Origin: an uncultured Roseburia sp.
GTDB lineage: Bacteria; Bacillota; Clostridia; Lachnospirales; Lachnospiraceae
Length of the DNA: 38,676 bases
Assembly (NCBI GenBank): GCA_947383215.1
Contig: CANDCP010000031.1
Location: 1-38,676, forward strand
Reading direction: 5' to 3'
Part shown: piece by piece, positions 1 through 9,298 of the stretch
Layout: every line of letters begins with the position of its first letter
How positions within the stretch are numbered: the first letter of the stretch is position 1
Program-made: the position numbers and the translations under genes
The notes under the pieces: model-generated
Databases searched by the model: none
Seen by the model: only the letters and a program-made list of their open reading frames with translations
Told to the model about the DNA's origin: nothing

Positions 1-130
1 CGTCCGTCGAGCCCGCGTCCACGCATAAAATCTCGATATCCTCCAGCGTCTGGCAGAGCACGCTCTCGATACACTCCCGGATATAGGGCGCAACATTTAA
101 GGACGGCATAATCACCGATACTTTTATCAT
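1..130 (-). CDS. Glycosyltransferase family 2, N-terminal fragment cut by the window edge
   Basis: The first 43 residues of a GT2 (GT-A fold) glycosyltransferase are visible; the rest lies beyond the left edge. The sequence opens with MIKVSVIMPSLNVAPYIREC and continues to CVDAGSTD, the nucleotide-sugar-binding start of the GT2 fold. It is nearly the same as the N-terminus of the next gene upstream, so the two are paralogues. Its ATG overlaps the upstream TGA in an ATGA arrangement at 127-130, which suggests translational coupling. The glycan operon therefore continues past the window. Donor and acceptor cannot be told. Confidence 0.85.
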   Translation of the reverse strand, partial: MIKVSVIMPSLNVAPYIRECIESVLCQTLEDIEILCVDAGSTD

Positions 131-2817
131 AAATTCCCCTCTTTTCTGATTTCCCGGATTGTCTCAAGAACAGAATCATAATGGAGCGCCCTGAAAAAAG
201 CATAAGCGTTCTCATAATTCCGAAAATAAATATAATCCTGCTCGCTTGCAATCATATTTCCATATACGTCAATGTAAATTTCCGGCAGTATATTCTTTTG
301 CACATCCTTCACATGACGGCAAAAATGAATAATTTTGTCAAACTTATTTCCATCTATCTTCTCCTGGTCATTAACACCCTCACTAATTGCCACCTCTATT
401 ACCGGACCCATTTTCTGCAGCCTGTCGCAAAGCCTTACCACCTGTTCTTTCGCCAATCCCTGCTGCGGATACACAAGCACGCGCCCGCACCCTGCCAGCT
501 CCTCTTCTACCAAATGATACCCGTCCTTTTGCAACTCATTTATCCTGCGCGCCCCCGCCTTTCCGCGCCTATCGCGGATAAAATCTTCCAGAATATATTT
601 CTCCGTATCAAATATATCCATACGCCCTTTATAATAAGAACCGTACATATAAGAGAATGCATGTGATAATATGTATTCCGTAAATCTTTCAATCTCTTCT
701 TTTGGCATATATTTTGCAAAAAAACGATATCGATTGCGAGTCAGGTAATACCTTGCAAACGTATTTGCCGTTTTCTTTGTCATCCCACTCTTATGCCATG
801 CCTTTGCGCTCCCAAGCGACACGACCTTATAACCGGATATCTTGATCCGATATCCCAGCTCAATATCATCATAATAGATAAAATGCGCCTCATCCATTCC
901 GCCGCATTTTAACAAAACCTCCCGCCGCACCATCGCAGCCGTCGCAGCCGCAAAATCACATTCCCGCGGCACACATGCCTCTTCACTATCTAACTGTCCG
1001 CACCACTTTGATGTGTCAGTAAACCTCTTAAAATCAATTATCTTGGCATAATCCATAATCCTCTGCGGATCATCTGACATCATAATCTTAGCCCCGACAA
1101 TTCCGACGCCTGGATTCTCCTTAAGATATCTATACAGCTTTTTTATAGTATCCGTATCCACATATGCGTCATTGTCAAGCATCATAATATAAGGATACCC
1201 CTGTTCCACCGCCATGCGCAGCCCTCTTCCAAATCCCCCGGAGCCGCCGAGATTTTCCGCATTTTGTACGACAATTACAGTTTCTTTAAACTGCCTGCCA
1301 ATCCGCTCTGCCGATCCGTCTGTCGAGGCATTATCAACCACATAGATATCGCACTGGATATCCTCTGACTTTATTACGGCGTCAATACATTTCACCGTAT
1401 CCTCGCCACCATTGTAATTACATATAATCACCGCTATCTCGTTTCTGATTAATTCCAGCATCTCTTCTAATGACACCCTATCGCTTACCTTATATATTTT
1501 GTCGCCGCTTACGCCCATTTTTTCTAACTGATCCTGAATTTTATCCGAATCGCTCTTATTCGCAATGATAAATGTGTCGCTTTTGTGCTTTTGCACAGCC
1601 TCCGAGACACTGATTACGGAATATCCATTCCAGGTTTTTCCCTGAAGCTTAATATTGTTATCGGCTACGGCTTTGATATATTTTATTCCTGACAGTTCCT
1701 GTAATAATAACATTTGCTCACCATAGCGCCCTGCGCTGACGATGACAAACGTTTCGCCCCTCTTTGCCCCGGCTAATAATCTGCCCAAATTTCTGCTCTG
1801 CTCCTGCCTTTTATCCAGATATTCGTTTAACGCACTTCTGTTTCTTAATAATTCTACCGAATCCTTTTGACTATCCGTCAAATCCGAATACAAAACTCCT
1901 CCCTCAGAAAATTCTCTCAATTCCGGCTGAATTTCTGAAAGAAAGTCAGCCCGTCCCTTCTCTGAAAGCCTTAAAACGTTCCACCGATAAGATACAAGCT
2001 TTTGCAGGCATACCAGCTTTTGTATTTCCGGAGTATACATTTCCCTTTTTATCAATTCTTGCGCTATGTATTCATATTCATCCATGACGCATCGCCACTT
2101 AGCGCTTGATTTTACAGAAGAGTTCTCATTATCCACCCTGTAAAAATAATAATTTCCATTTACATACATTCCTGTATCCGCTAATAAGCCAACCAATATC
2201 GAAAAACCGATATCCTGATAAGAAGCCCCCGCTGTCTCATTAAGCCTTATGTTTTTCTCTGAAAAAAAATCTCTTCTGTAAATCCCCGACCATATATGAT
2301 TGAGATCCAGTATCCCCGCTTCCCTTGCCTCATCAAAAAAAATCAGCCGTTCAGACACATGAGCCAGATGACTGCGGTTGACTTCTGCATATACTTTCTT
2401 GTTCCTCACACTTGCAAATTCTGTAAAACCGCCTTTAATAAAATCGGGGAAATAATTGCCCGTATAGGAATAAAGACTTTGATACATTGATTTTTCAATA
2501 TAATCGTCCGGCTCCACAATTCCGATATACCGCCCTCTCGCTTCCTGAATCCCCATATTCACCTGATAACCATAGCTTTTTTTTTCTGATTTTATAAGCC
2601 GGATACGGGAATCTCTTGATAAATACTTTTCTATTATTTGCAGTGTGCCATCCGTTGAACCTGCGTCAATACATAGTATTTCTATTTCCTTTAATGTCTG
2701 GCATATCACGCTTTCCAGACATTCCTCCATGTACTTTGCAACATTTAAAGAAGGAATTATCACAGACACATATATGGTTGATTCACTCATAAGCTTATTG
2801 CACATCATTTTCTTCAA
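127..2817 (-). CDS. Large two-domain GT2 glycosyltransferase with an internal Rossmann-like module
   Basis: About 896 residues with two GT2 catalytic domains, so it may add two sugars. The first domain (roughly residues 15-250) shows VSVIIPSLNVAKYMEEC, DAGSTDGT and an EPDDY metal-binding motif. A middle segment (about 360-450) resembles a small Rossmann module (SAGRYGEQ...VADNN). The second GT2 domain (about 465-700) shows CNYNGGEDTV, DNASTDGS, MLDNDAYVD and a rhamnosyl/galactofuranosyltransferase-like FIYYDDIELGYR. The frame is open to an ATG at 2841, right after the upstream stop. However, an AAAGGAG lies inside that extension, 8 nt before a TTG at 2817, so TTG is preferred here. Cytoplasmic, no membrane segment seen. 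Donor and acceptor unknown. Confidence 0.87.
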   Translation of the reverse strand: MKKMMCNKLMSESTIYVSVIIPSLNVAKYMEECLESVICQTLKEIEILCIDAGSTDGTLQIIEKYLSRDSRIRLIKSEKKSYGYQVNMGIQEARGRYIGIVEPDDYIEKSMYQSLYSYTGNYFPDFIKGGFTEFASVRNKKVYAEVNRSHLAHVSERLIFFDEAREAGILDLNHIWSGIYRRDFFSEKNIRLNETAGASYQDIGFSILVGLLADTGMYVNGNYYFYRVDNENSSVKSSAKWRCVMDEYEYIAQELIKREMYTPEIQKLVCLQKLVSYRWNVLRLSEKGRADFLSEIQPELREFSEGGVLYSDLTDSQKDSVELLRNRSALNEYLDKRQEQSRNLGRLLAGAKRGETFVIVSAGRYGEQMLLLQELSGIKYIKAVADNNIKLQGKTWNGYSVISVSEAVQKHKSDTFIIANKSDSDKIQDQLEKMGVSGDKIYKVSDRVSLEEMLELIRNEIAVIICNYNGGEDTVKCIDAVIKSEDIQCDIYVVDNASTDGSAERIGRQFKETVIVVQNAENLGGSGGFGRGLRMAVEQGYPYIMMLDNDAYVDTDTIKKLYRYLKENPGVGIVGAKIMMSDDPQRIMDYAKIIDFKRFTDTSKWCGQLDSEEACVPRECDFAAATAAMVRREVLLKCGGMDEAHFIYYDDIELGYRIKISGYKVVSLGSAKAWHKSGMTKKTANTFARYYLTRNRYRFFAKYMPKEEIERFTEYILSHAFSYMYGSYYKGRMDIFDTEKYILEDFIRDRRGKAGARRINELQKDGYHLVEEELAGCGRVLVYPQQGLAKEQVVRLCDRLQKMGPVIEVAISEGVNDQEKIDGNKFDKIIHFCRHVKDVQKNILPEIYIDVYGNMIASEQDYIYFRNYENAYAFFRALHYDSVLETIREIRKEGNL

Positions 2818-2841
2818 CAAAATATCTCCTTTATGTTTCAT

Positions 2842-4026
2842 CTATTTCATATCTATTTCCCACTCCCACCAATTTGTCTCCGGATACGCGCATACAACCC
2901 GGTTTTCCCCAAATTCTTTTCCTAAATTCTCCTTGATCTGCGCCGCAATATCCTGATCTTTTACGGCAATGATGATTTTGTCAAAATCGATCTCTTTTAA
3001 AGCTTCCGGAAATTCAATCTCGTACTCATATATTTGTTGTCCGCCTAATTTCCTGTCTACCCACGCAGCAAGCCTGATATTGTTTATGCCTGTCAACTGC
3101 CTGTAATAAGATTTTCCGACAATCCCTGCGCCATACAACACGATTTTTCTGTCTATACAATCTGTCAGCGTACAAAACGGTATCCGATACAGACTTCGCA
3201 CTTCCAATGAAAACAGATCTCCTATCCCCTTTTGTATAAAAGGCACGATATACCTCTGCAACTGCCCGTTCAACCCATATTTTTCGTTATATTCGGAAAA
3301 AACGCTCTGCATATATTGCTGAAAATAATACACTTTTTGAACCGTATCGTCTTCCTTTTTACGACACATGGAATTCTCATGTACTCTGTAAAAGTAAAAT
3401 ACTTCATGGGTGATTGCAATTTTCTTCGCCAGCAGCATCGCCTTATATACCGCTGCCGCGTCCTCTCCCATTGTGATTCTGGAATCCTCGCCCTCAATAC
3501 TTGACCATAAAAGCTCTCTTCTCATCAACTTGGTACACAGAGACTGAATGATACCCGGACATCCGCTTTTAAAATCAAACATCATCTTTTTGTAGACGTC
3601 CTGCAGCTGTAAGTGTTCATATATGCCTTCCGGCACCGTATAGGTCCAATCCGAACACCTGGTTCCCACACTTCTCATATTATAATTTACAATATCAACG
3701 CTTCCGCTATCCGTCAATGAGAGGGCCGTTTCCAACAAATGGTCCGCAATCCAATCGTCGCTGTCCACAAATATACAATATTCTCCTTTTGACGCTTTTA
3801 CTCCCGACTTTCTGGCCTCAACCAATCCTCCATGCTCCTGCCGCACAACGATCACTCTCGCATCCGTATTGGCATAGTCCGTACAAATTTCCAGACTCCC
3901 GTCTGTCGAGCCGTCGTCCACAAGAATGACTTCGAGCTCTTTATATGTCTGATTCAATATGCTATCCAGACAAACAGATAAATATTGTTTTGTATTATAT
4001 ACCGGAACGATTACTGATATTAACAT
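2842..4026 (-). CDS. GT2 glycosyltransferase with C-terminal Rossmann-like module
   Basis: 394 residues. The GT2 domain occupies about 1-280: ISVIVPVYNTKQYLSVC, VDDGSTDGS and the DxD-type VDSDDWI are all present. It closely follows the processive/capsule GT2 pattern seen in Firmicutes polysaccharide loci. The last ~100 residues begin IVLYGAGIVGKSYYRQL and run through AAWVDRK and DKIIIAVKD, a small nucleotide-binding-like fold also found on neighbouring transferases. The start overlaps the upstream gene by 7 bp; no gap before the next gene. It probably adds one sugar to the repeat unit; specificity cannot be read from sequence. Confidence 0.88.
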   Translation of the reverse strand: MLISVIVPVYNTKQYLSVCLDSILNQTYKELEVILVDDGSTDGSLEICTDYANTDARVIVVRQEHGGLVEARKSGVKASKGEYCIFVDSDDWIADHLLETALSLTDSGSVDIVNYNMRSVGTRCSDWTYTVPEGIYEHLQLQDVYKKMMFDFKSGCPGIIQSLCTKLMRRELLWSSIEGEDSRITMGEDAAAVYKAMLLAKKIAITHEVFYFYRVHENSMCRKKEDDTVQKVYYFQQYMQSVFSEYNEKYGLNGQLQRYIVPFIQKGIGDLFSLEVRSLYRIPFCTLTDCIDRKIVLYGAGIVGKSYYRQLTGINNIRLAAWVDRKLGGQQIYEYEIEFPEALKEIDFDKIIIAVKDQDIAAQIKENLGKEFGENRVVCAYPETNWWEWEIDMK

Positions 4027-5237
4027 CCTTTATCCAATTCTCCCGTTTCATCCGTTCGCTCAGCTGCCGCAATAAAATCTAATTCCATCATCTCTAAAAA
4101 CACATCCTCAATAGACATCACGGGTTTATCGCAAACTTTTTGCAAATCGCTCAAAATATCCTGATTAGAAGCGACTACCGTAACAACAACAGCATCCACA
4201 CACTTTAATTTCTCTGATAATCCGGGACTATCCATTTTATAGATCGGTATATCATATTCAATACCGTCCGCCCCCTTGTCTATGCCAAATACCGCCTCAA
4301 CAGAGCTGTTATATAAATCGTCATAAAGACGATTTCCAAGATAGTTCATGCCATATATCGCAATTCTCTTATATTTACAATCCTTAAAATAATGATCGAC
4401 TCTTTTATTCCTTATATTTAGATACATCCAGTAGTCATACACTTTTGCCATCTTCAAATAACGGCTTGCTTCATCGCCGTTTTCAATCCTTTTTCGAAAA
4501 TCCTCTAACTCTTCGATTTCCAGAATATCGTTTTTATCTAAAATTGAGAGCATTTCCAGTAATGATTTTTTCATGCCCTCATCCTGACTTGACGTATTGC
4601 TCCCATACTCCACATGTGTATAAAGCCGCTGATCATTGATCTCAAAGACGCATCCTTCTTTTCTCATTAATATCCATAATAAATAGTCATCGGCTCCATT
4701 CTCACTCATAATTTTCGTCAGCCATAAATCAGGAATCGAATTCTTTTTTATCAATACCTGTCCAGGGGAGCGTATTTCATTTCTTTCTATGAAAAAATTA
4801 TTTTCATCTTTTATTCTCTGCAGCTGTTTTTCCTGTGTATATATCGCTCTTCTTCCCCGCATCCATAGCCGTTCTCTATATCCGTTACATACAACCGCAT
4901 CTGACAATCCGACACGATTCCTCTGACTTACTAAGTAATCCTCTGTAATTCTATCATCCTGATCCAAAAAAACCACATAAGTCCCCCTGGCCTTCTGATA
5001 TCCAAAAACGCGCGCTCCATGTATCCCTCTATTTTCTTTCAGATTATAGACCGTTATATCTGGTTCACAATCCTGCAACTCCACCTTTTCTCCGGGATCG
5101 TCATTTACAAAAATTGCCTCGCAACGGGACTTATATTCTCTTTGATACTTTTTAAAATTTGCTGATAAAATCTCCACCCAGTAGGTAAGATACTTTTTCC
5201 CTTTGTACAGAGGAATAATTATAGAAATATCAACCAT
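4020..5237 (-). CDS. GT2-like glycosyltransferase with C-terminal Rossmann-like module
   Basis: 405 residues. The N-terminal ~230 residues are GT2-like: ISIIIPLYKGKKYLTYWVE, FVNDDPGE in place of the usual DDGSTD, and FLDQDDRI as the metal-binding motif. The C-terminal part (about 290-385) begins RIAIYGMNYLGNRLYDDL and contains FGIDKG and AVVVTVVAS, matching the module in the adjacent transferase. An AAGGAG sits 11 nt before the ATG. The 80-bp gap upstream of it is one of the larger gaps in the operon but shows no convincing promoter. Function beyond sugar transfer is unknown. Confidence 0.83.
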   Translation of the reverse strand: MVDISIIIPLYKGKKYLTYWVEILSANFKKYQREYKSRCEAIFVNDDPGEKVELQDCEPDITVYNLKENRGIHGARVFGYQKARGTYVVFLDQDDRITEDYLVSQRNRVGLSDAVVCNGYRERLWMRGRRAIYTQEKQLQRIKDENNFFIERNEIRSPGQVLIKKNSIPDLWLTKIMSENGADDYLLWILMRKEGCVFEINDQRLYTHVEYGSNTSSQDEGMKKSLLEMLSILDKNDILEIEELEDFRKRIENGDEASRYLKMAKVYDYWMYLNIRNKRVDHYFKDCKYKRIAIYGMNYLGNRLYDDLYNSSVEAVFGIDKGADGIEYDIPIYKMDSPGLSEKLKCVDAVVVTVVASNQDILSDLQKVCDKPVMSIEDVFLEMMELDFIAAAERTDETGELDKGC

Positions 5238-5317
5238 AATCGCATGTACTCCTTTTCAAGCTCCGCACGTCGAAACGTGTGCGACGCCTCTAGTAACTTA
5301 TAAAACCATCCGCGGGA

Positions 5318-6388
5318 TTACCATCCTTCTTTCGTAAAATCGCAAATTTGCTGCCGCACGCACGTCCATATGTCCTCACGATTGTAAATTGCCGCGTAAA
5401 GCGCCGCGGTCCTTTTTACCGTTTCCGCAATTTTCCATCTTGGCTCCCAGCCGAATGTGCTTTTATATTTTGAATTGTCCAATTTCAGAAAATTTGCCTC
5501 GTGAAAGGCGTCCTTGCCCGCCCCCTCTACTTGTCTCACATGGCCGCCAAAGATTGCGTTCCACGATTCGCAAAACATATTCGCTAAGGCCCCGGTCGTA
5601 AGGCACCCCTCAAGATCAGGCCCGATATTATACGCAGAAGCCAGAGTACCGTCCTCATATTGCTTCGCCGCTATATTTAAATATGCCGTAACCGGCTCGA
5701 GTACATGCTGATACGGTCTTGTCGAATACGGATTTCTGACAACAATATTTTGCCCGCCGCTTGCCGCCCGATAACAGTCCGGAATAATCCTGTCCGCCGC
5801 AAAGTCGCCTCCCCCGATTACATTCCCCGCTCTGACGGTCGAAACTGCCACCTTCTGCTCCTTAAAATAAGAATTCCTGTAAGAATCCGTTACTAATTCG
5901 GCACAGGATTTTGAATTTGAATACGGGTCAAGACCGTTTAACTCCTCGCCCTCCCGGTATCCCCATATCCACTCCTTATTTTTATATACCTTATCTGTTG
6001 TCACGATAACCGCCGACTTTACAGACTCCGTACATCTTATCGCCTCCAGTACGTTCACGGTCCCCATCACATTTACTTCGTACGTATAGGCCGGGTTTAC
6101 GTAGGACTCCCTGACGATCGGCTGGGCGGCCATATGTATCACTATCTCCGGCCCAAATTCTTTGAACGTATCTATCATGCACTGTAAATTTCGAACGTCT
6201 CCGGTTCGCGAATCCATCCGCTCTGATATGCGAAGCATTTCAAATAAATTCGGTTCTGTCGGCGGCTTTAGGGCATATCCCAAAACATGCGCCCCGCATT
6301 CAGCCAATACCGCGCACATCCATGAACCTTTAAAGCCCGTATGTCCTGTTACAAGCACTCTTTTCCCTCTGTAAAAATCCAGATTCAT
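5318..6388 (-). CDS. rfbG: CDP-glucose 4,6-dehydratase
   Basis: 356 residues, the usual RfbG length. It is an extended SDR that converts CDP-glucose to CDP-4-keto-6-deoxyglucose, the second step toward CDP-3,6-dideoxyhexoses. Visible features are the NAD-binding VLVTGHTGFKGSWM, HMAAQPIV, VIVTTDKVYKN, and the YSNSKSCAE catalytic Tyr/Lys, followed by RAGNVIGGGDFA. The start at 6388 is chosen because GAGGTG lies just upstream and the upstream stop is at 6406; a longer frame to 6415 would overlap rfbH without a better site. It directly follows rfbH and rfbF, so the three form a CDP-sugar module. Confidence 0.95.
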   Translation of the reverse strand: MNLDFYRGKRVLVTGHTGFKGSWMCAVLAECGAHVLGYALKPPTEPNLFEMLRISERMDSRTGDVRNLQCMIDTFKEFGPEIVIHMAAQPIVRESYVNPAYTYEVNVMGTVNVLEAIRCTESVKSAVIVTTDKVYKNKEWIWGYREGEELNGLDPYSNSKSCAELVTDSYRNSYFKEQKVAVSTVRAGNVIGGGDFAADRIIPDCYRAASGGQNIVVRNPYSTRPYQHVLEPVTAYLNIAAKQYEDGTLASAYNIGPDLEGCLTTGALANMFCESWNAIFGGHVRQVEGAGKDAFHEANFLKLDNSKYKSTFGWEPRWKIAETVKRTAALYAAIYNREDIWTCVRQQICDFTKEGW

Positions 6389-6405
6389 TTCTACACCTCG
6401 TCCAA

Positions 6406-7740
6406 TTACACACACTGATGCAACACATCTGTCATATACTTAATTTTTTCGTCCGTCATCCCCGGATATACGCCGATCCAAAAAGAATTGTTCATGATAT
6501 AATCCGTATTTTTCAGTTCTCCCGCGACGCGAAATCCCTCCGAACGGTTTCTCATCTCTTGAAAGCAGGGATGCTTTATCAAATTCCCCGCAAACAACAT
6601 TCTCGTCTGGATTCCCCGTTCTTCTAAAGTATTGATAATTGCAGCCCTCTTCCCCTCTTGTTTACACGTCAAAATAAAGCCGAACCAACTCGGCTCCGAA
6701 TTCTCGCACGCCTCCGGCAAAAAGAACTTATCGGAAAGATCCTCCAGCCCTGCCCGCAGATTTCTAAAATTCTCTTTTCTGCAATTTACAAAATCAGGCA
6801 GCTTGTCTAACTGGGCGCAGCCTATCGCCGCCTGAAGATCTGTCGGCTTGAGATTATATCCGAAATGAGAATATACATATTTGTGGTCGTAGCCCGCCGG
6901 AAGCTCCCCGAACTGACCGTCAAACCTGTGTCCGCATGAGTTGTCAACCCCGGAAGAACAGGTACATTCTCTTCCCCAGTCCCGAAGCGATCTTACGATC
7001 TTATGTAACAACGGGTGATCCGTATAGACGGCGCCGCCCTCGCCCATCGTCATATGGTGCGGCGGATAAAAACTGGAAGTTCCAATATCTCCCACGGTTC
7101 CCGTCAAACGCCGCGCTCCGTTTAATGTATAAACGGAACCCAGCGCATCGCAATTGTCCTCCACCAGCCATAACCCGTGTCTGTCGCAAAATTCCCTGAC
7201 TGCCTTCAGATTAAATGGATTTCCGAGCGTATGGGCGATCATCACGGCCTTGGTTTTTCCCGACAACGCGGCCTCAAGTTTCTTGACGTCGATGTTATAC
7301 TGCGGTATGGTAACGTCCGCAAAAACCGGAACCGCGCCGTATTGTACGACCGGCGACACCGTAGTCGGAAAGCCCGCCGCCACCGTAATCACCTCGTCTC
7401 CCCTTTTGATTTGCCTGTCGCCTAAAAGAGGGGAGGTTAACGCCATAAACGCCAAAAGATTCGCCGACGATCCTGAATTTACGGCGGAACAGTATCGTAT
7501 GCCAAGATACTCGCCCAAACGCTTTTCAAATTCAACGGTGTATCTGCCGGACGTAAGCCAGAATTCTAATGCGCTGTCCACCAGATTCACCATTTCATTT
7601 TCGTCAAACACCCTTCCCGCGTAAGGAATTTTATCTCCCGGTTCAAACGTCTTTTTTTCATCTACAAAATTTTGATAGTACAGCCTGACCTGTTCCAAAA
7701 TCTTCTCTTTTGCCAGATTCTTCTCGTCGGCGCTTTTCAT
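6406..7740 (-). CDS. rfbH: CDP-4-keto-6-deoxyglucose 3-dehydratase (E1, RfbH/AscC type)
   Basis: 444 residues. A DegT/aminotransferase-fold enzyme that uses PMP and a [2Fe-2S] cluster to remove the C3 hydroxyl of CDP-4-keto-6-deoxyglucose. Two diagnostic features are visible. The PLP lysine position reads SFYPPHHMTMGEGGA, with His instead of Lys, as in known E1 enzymes. A C-X-C-X7-C cysteine cluster (ECTCSSGVDNSC) follows an upstream Cys about 60 residues earlier. The start at 7740 has an AGGAGG 9 nt upstream, and the rfbF stop is 5 bp away; the long upstream extension of the open frame is not real. E1 needs a ferredoxin-type reductase partner (E3/RfbI), which is not in this window. Confidence 0.95.
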   Translation of the reverse strand: MKSADEKNLAKEKILEQVRLYYQNFVDEKKTFEPGDKIPYAGRVFDENEMVNLVDSALEFWLTSGRYTVEFEKRLGEYLGIRYCSAVNSGSSANLLAFMALTSPLLGDRQIKRGDEVITVAAGFPTTVSPVVQYGAVPVFADVTIPQYNIDVKKLEAALSGKTKAVMIAHTLGNPFNLKAVREFCDRHGLWLVEDNCDALGSVYTLNGARRLTGTVGDIGTSSFYPPHHMTMGEGGAVYTDHPLLHKIVRSLRDWGRECTCSSGVDNSCGHRFDGQFGELPAGYDHKYVYSHFGYNLKPTDLQAAIGCAQLDKLPDFVNCRKENFRNLRAGLEDLSDKFFLPEACENSEPSWFGFILTCKQEGKRAAIINTLEERGIQTRMLFAGNLIKHPCFQEMRNRSEGFRVAGELKNTDYIMNNSFWIGVYPGMTDEKIKYMTDVLHQCV

Positions 7741-7744
7741 TATC

Positions 7745-8545
7745 TTATTCCTCCTGCCATATTTTCCAAGGAGCGCCCGTAGCCCATAAACGCTCAAGAT
7801 GCGCCCTGTCGCTAATATTATCCATAGGAGACCAAAACCCCGTATGCCTGTACGACGCCATCTTACGCTCCCGGACCATTTTCTCAAACGGCCCGTCCTC
7901 AAGCATATCCGAGCCGTCTCCGAGATAAGCAAATACATCTCGTTTCATAACCATAAACCCGATATTAACAAACGACTGATTTTTCCTCGCCTTTTCTCTA
8001 AAGCTTTCGACGGTACCGTCGTCCGAGATCTTTACGGCCCCGAATCTTCCCTCGGGCTGCGCCGTCGAGATTGTCACGATCTTATCCCTTTTGTGATGAA
8101 ACTCCAGTAAATCGTTCAAATCAATATCTGCAACGCCGTCCCCGTAAGTCAGAAAAAACTCCTCGTCGTCTTTCAAATATTCCCTGACCTTTAATATTCT
8201 GCCGGCAGTCCTCGTATCAAGCCCCGTATTGGCAAGGATCACGTCCCAATCTTCCACGGGCGCATCCGCCCGGACAGAAGAAACCGTATTGGCCGCCAGA
8301 TGAAACGCAATATCATGGTTCGCAATGTTCATATTCATAAAATACTTTTTTATGGACTCCCCCTTATACCCGCAGCAGACAATAAACCGGCGGACGCCAA
8401 ATGAAGCGTATATTTTCATGATATGCCAAAGAATCGGCCTTCCTCCTACCGTTACCATCGGCTTTGGACGAACGGCGGATTCCTCGCTTATCCGCGTACC
8501 TTTTCCCCCTGCAAGAATCACTGCGGTCATATTTTTTATATCCAT
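7745..8545 (-). CDS. rfbF: Glucose-1-phosphate cytidylyltransferase
   Basis: 266 residues, typical RfbF length (about 257-260). It makes CDP-glucose from CTP and glucose-1-phosphate. The signature AVILAGGKGTRISEES...RPKPMV is intact, and VEDWDVILANTGLDTRTAGR, TYGDGVADIDL and GFWSPMDN match the family. It is the first of the rfbF-rfbH-rfbG trio in transcription order and overlaps the upstream divergent nucleotidyltransferase by 10 bp. The N-terminal MDIKN extension is short and the start is reasonable. Confidence 0.95.
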   Translation of the reverse strand: MDIKNMTAVILAGGKGTRISEESAVRPKPMVTVGGRPILWHIMKIYASFGVRRFIVCCGYKGESIKKYFMNMNIANHDIAFHLAANTVSSVRADAPVEDWDVILANTGLDTRTAGRILKVREYLKDDEEFFLTYGDGVADIDLNDLLEFHHKRDKIVTISTAQPEGRFGAVKISDDGTVESFREKARKNQSFVNIGFMVMKRDVFAYLGDGSDMLEDGPFEKMVRERKMASYRHTGFWSPMDNISDRAHLERLWATGAPWKIWQEE

Positions 8546-9276
8546 GGCGCCTCGCCCTTTTCCCAGATCTGCTCTGATGCAACTTTATCCCTTAAGGTTT
8601 CAATCGTATTCCAATAGCTTTCATGCCTGTACAAGTGAACGTCGTTTTTTCTCTTATCCCTTAAGATGTCTTCTATCACCCCGTCGCAATTTACCTGCGC
8701 AAAAAATTTTTTGTTCGTGGCAAATATCCCCGCGCTCGTCCAGACGTCGTTTTCATGCTTTTGGGAGCCGCCCAATAAGCTATAAGAAATCGGCGTCTTT
8801 CTTCCCAGAGGATGTGCGAGAGCAACTGCAAAATCTGTCTTTGACCGGACGAAATCATCCATAAATTTGTCCAGCGGCAGATCGGTAAGGCAGTCTCCGT
8901 ATGTGATTAAAAACGGCTCGTCTCCAAGATACTTTAAAACCCTTTTCACCCGCTCTATGGGATACGAGGCTGCTCCGGTATCGGCCACAATAACGTTCCA
9001 GTCTTCCGAACAGCCCTTCAATAATTCAACGCCGTTTGTTTTTGTATTTACGGCTATGTCGGACTGATATATGTAAAAGTCTCTGAAATACTCCTTAATC
9101 TGTTCAATTTTATACCCGCCGCAGATAATAAAATCCCTGACCCCGCATAGAGACGCGTGCTTCATGATATGCCACAGCAATGGTCTTCCGCCGATGTCTA
9201 TCATAGGCTTTGGTATATTTTCCTCATTTCCGGTTATGGTGCTTTTCTGACCTCCGGCCAAAATAACTAATTTCAT
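8536..9276 (-). CDS. Divergent RfbF-like sugar-phosphate nucleotidyltransferase
   Basis: 246 residues, clearly homologous to the neighbouring RfbF: shared IGGRPLLWHIMKHAS, FIICGGYK, EDWNVIVADTG, TYGDCLTDLPL and YRHESYWNTIET. The nucleotide-binding signature is altered: the usual GGxGTR reads GGQKSTITG, while PKPM is kept. It may make a different NDP-sugar, have changed specificity, or be a weak or regulatory paralogue. The tandem arrangement suggests duplication and divergence. It lies between an SDR and rfbF in the same operon, so a role in the CDP-sugar pathway is likely but unproven. Confidence 0.8.
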   Translation of the reverse strand: MKLVILAGGQKSTITGNEENIPKPMIDIGGRPLLWHIMKHASLCGVRDFIICGGYKIEQIKEYFRDFYIYQSDIAVNTKTNGVELLKGCSEDWNVIVADTGAASYPIERVKRVLKYLGDEPFLITYGDCLTDLPLDKFMDDFVRSKTDFAVALAHPLGRKTPISYSLLGGSQKHENDVWTSAGIFATNKKFFAQVNCDGVIEDILRDKRKNDVHLYRHESYWNTIETLRDKVASEQIWEKGEAPWI

Positions 9277-9298
9277 ATCTGTCCCGCTTTCCTTTTTT

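Noticed and set aside
5238-5317. Internal promoter or terminator in the 80-bp gap between rfbG and the GT2 gene
   Set aside because: A weak CGCAC/GTGCG hairpin is visible, but there is no T-run and no convincing -35/-10 pair.
6406-7740. RfbH as the missing PseC aminotransferase
   Set aside because: It has His at the PLP-lysine position and a cysteine cluster, the marks of the E1 3-dehydratase, so it cannot act as a normal aminotransferase.
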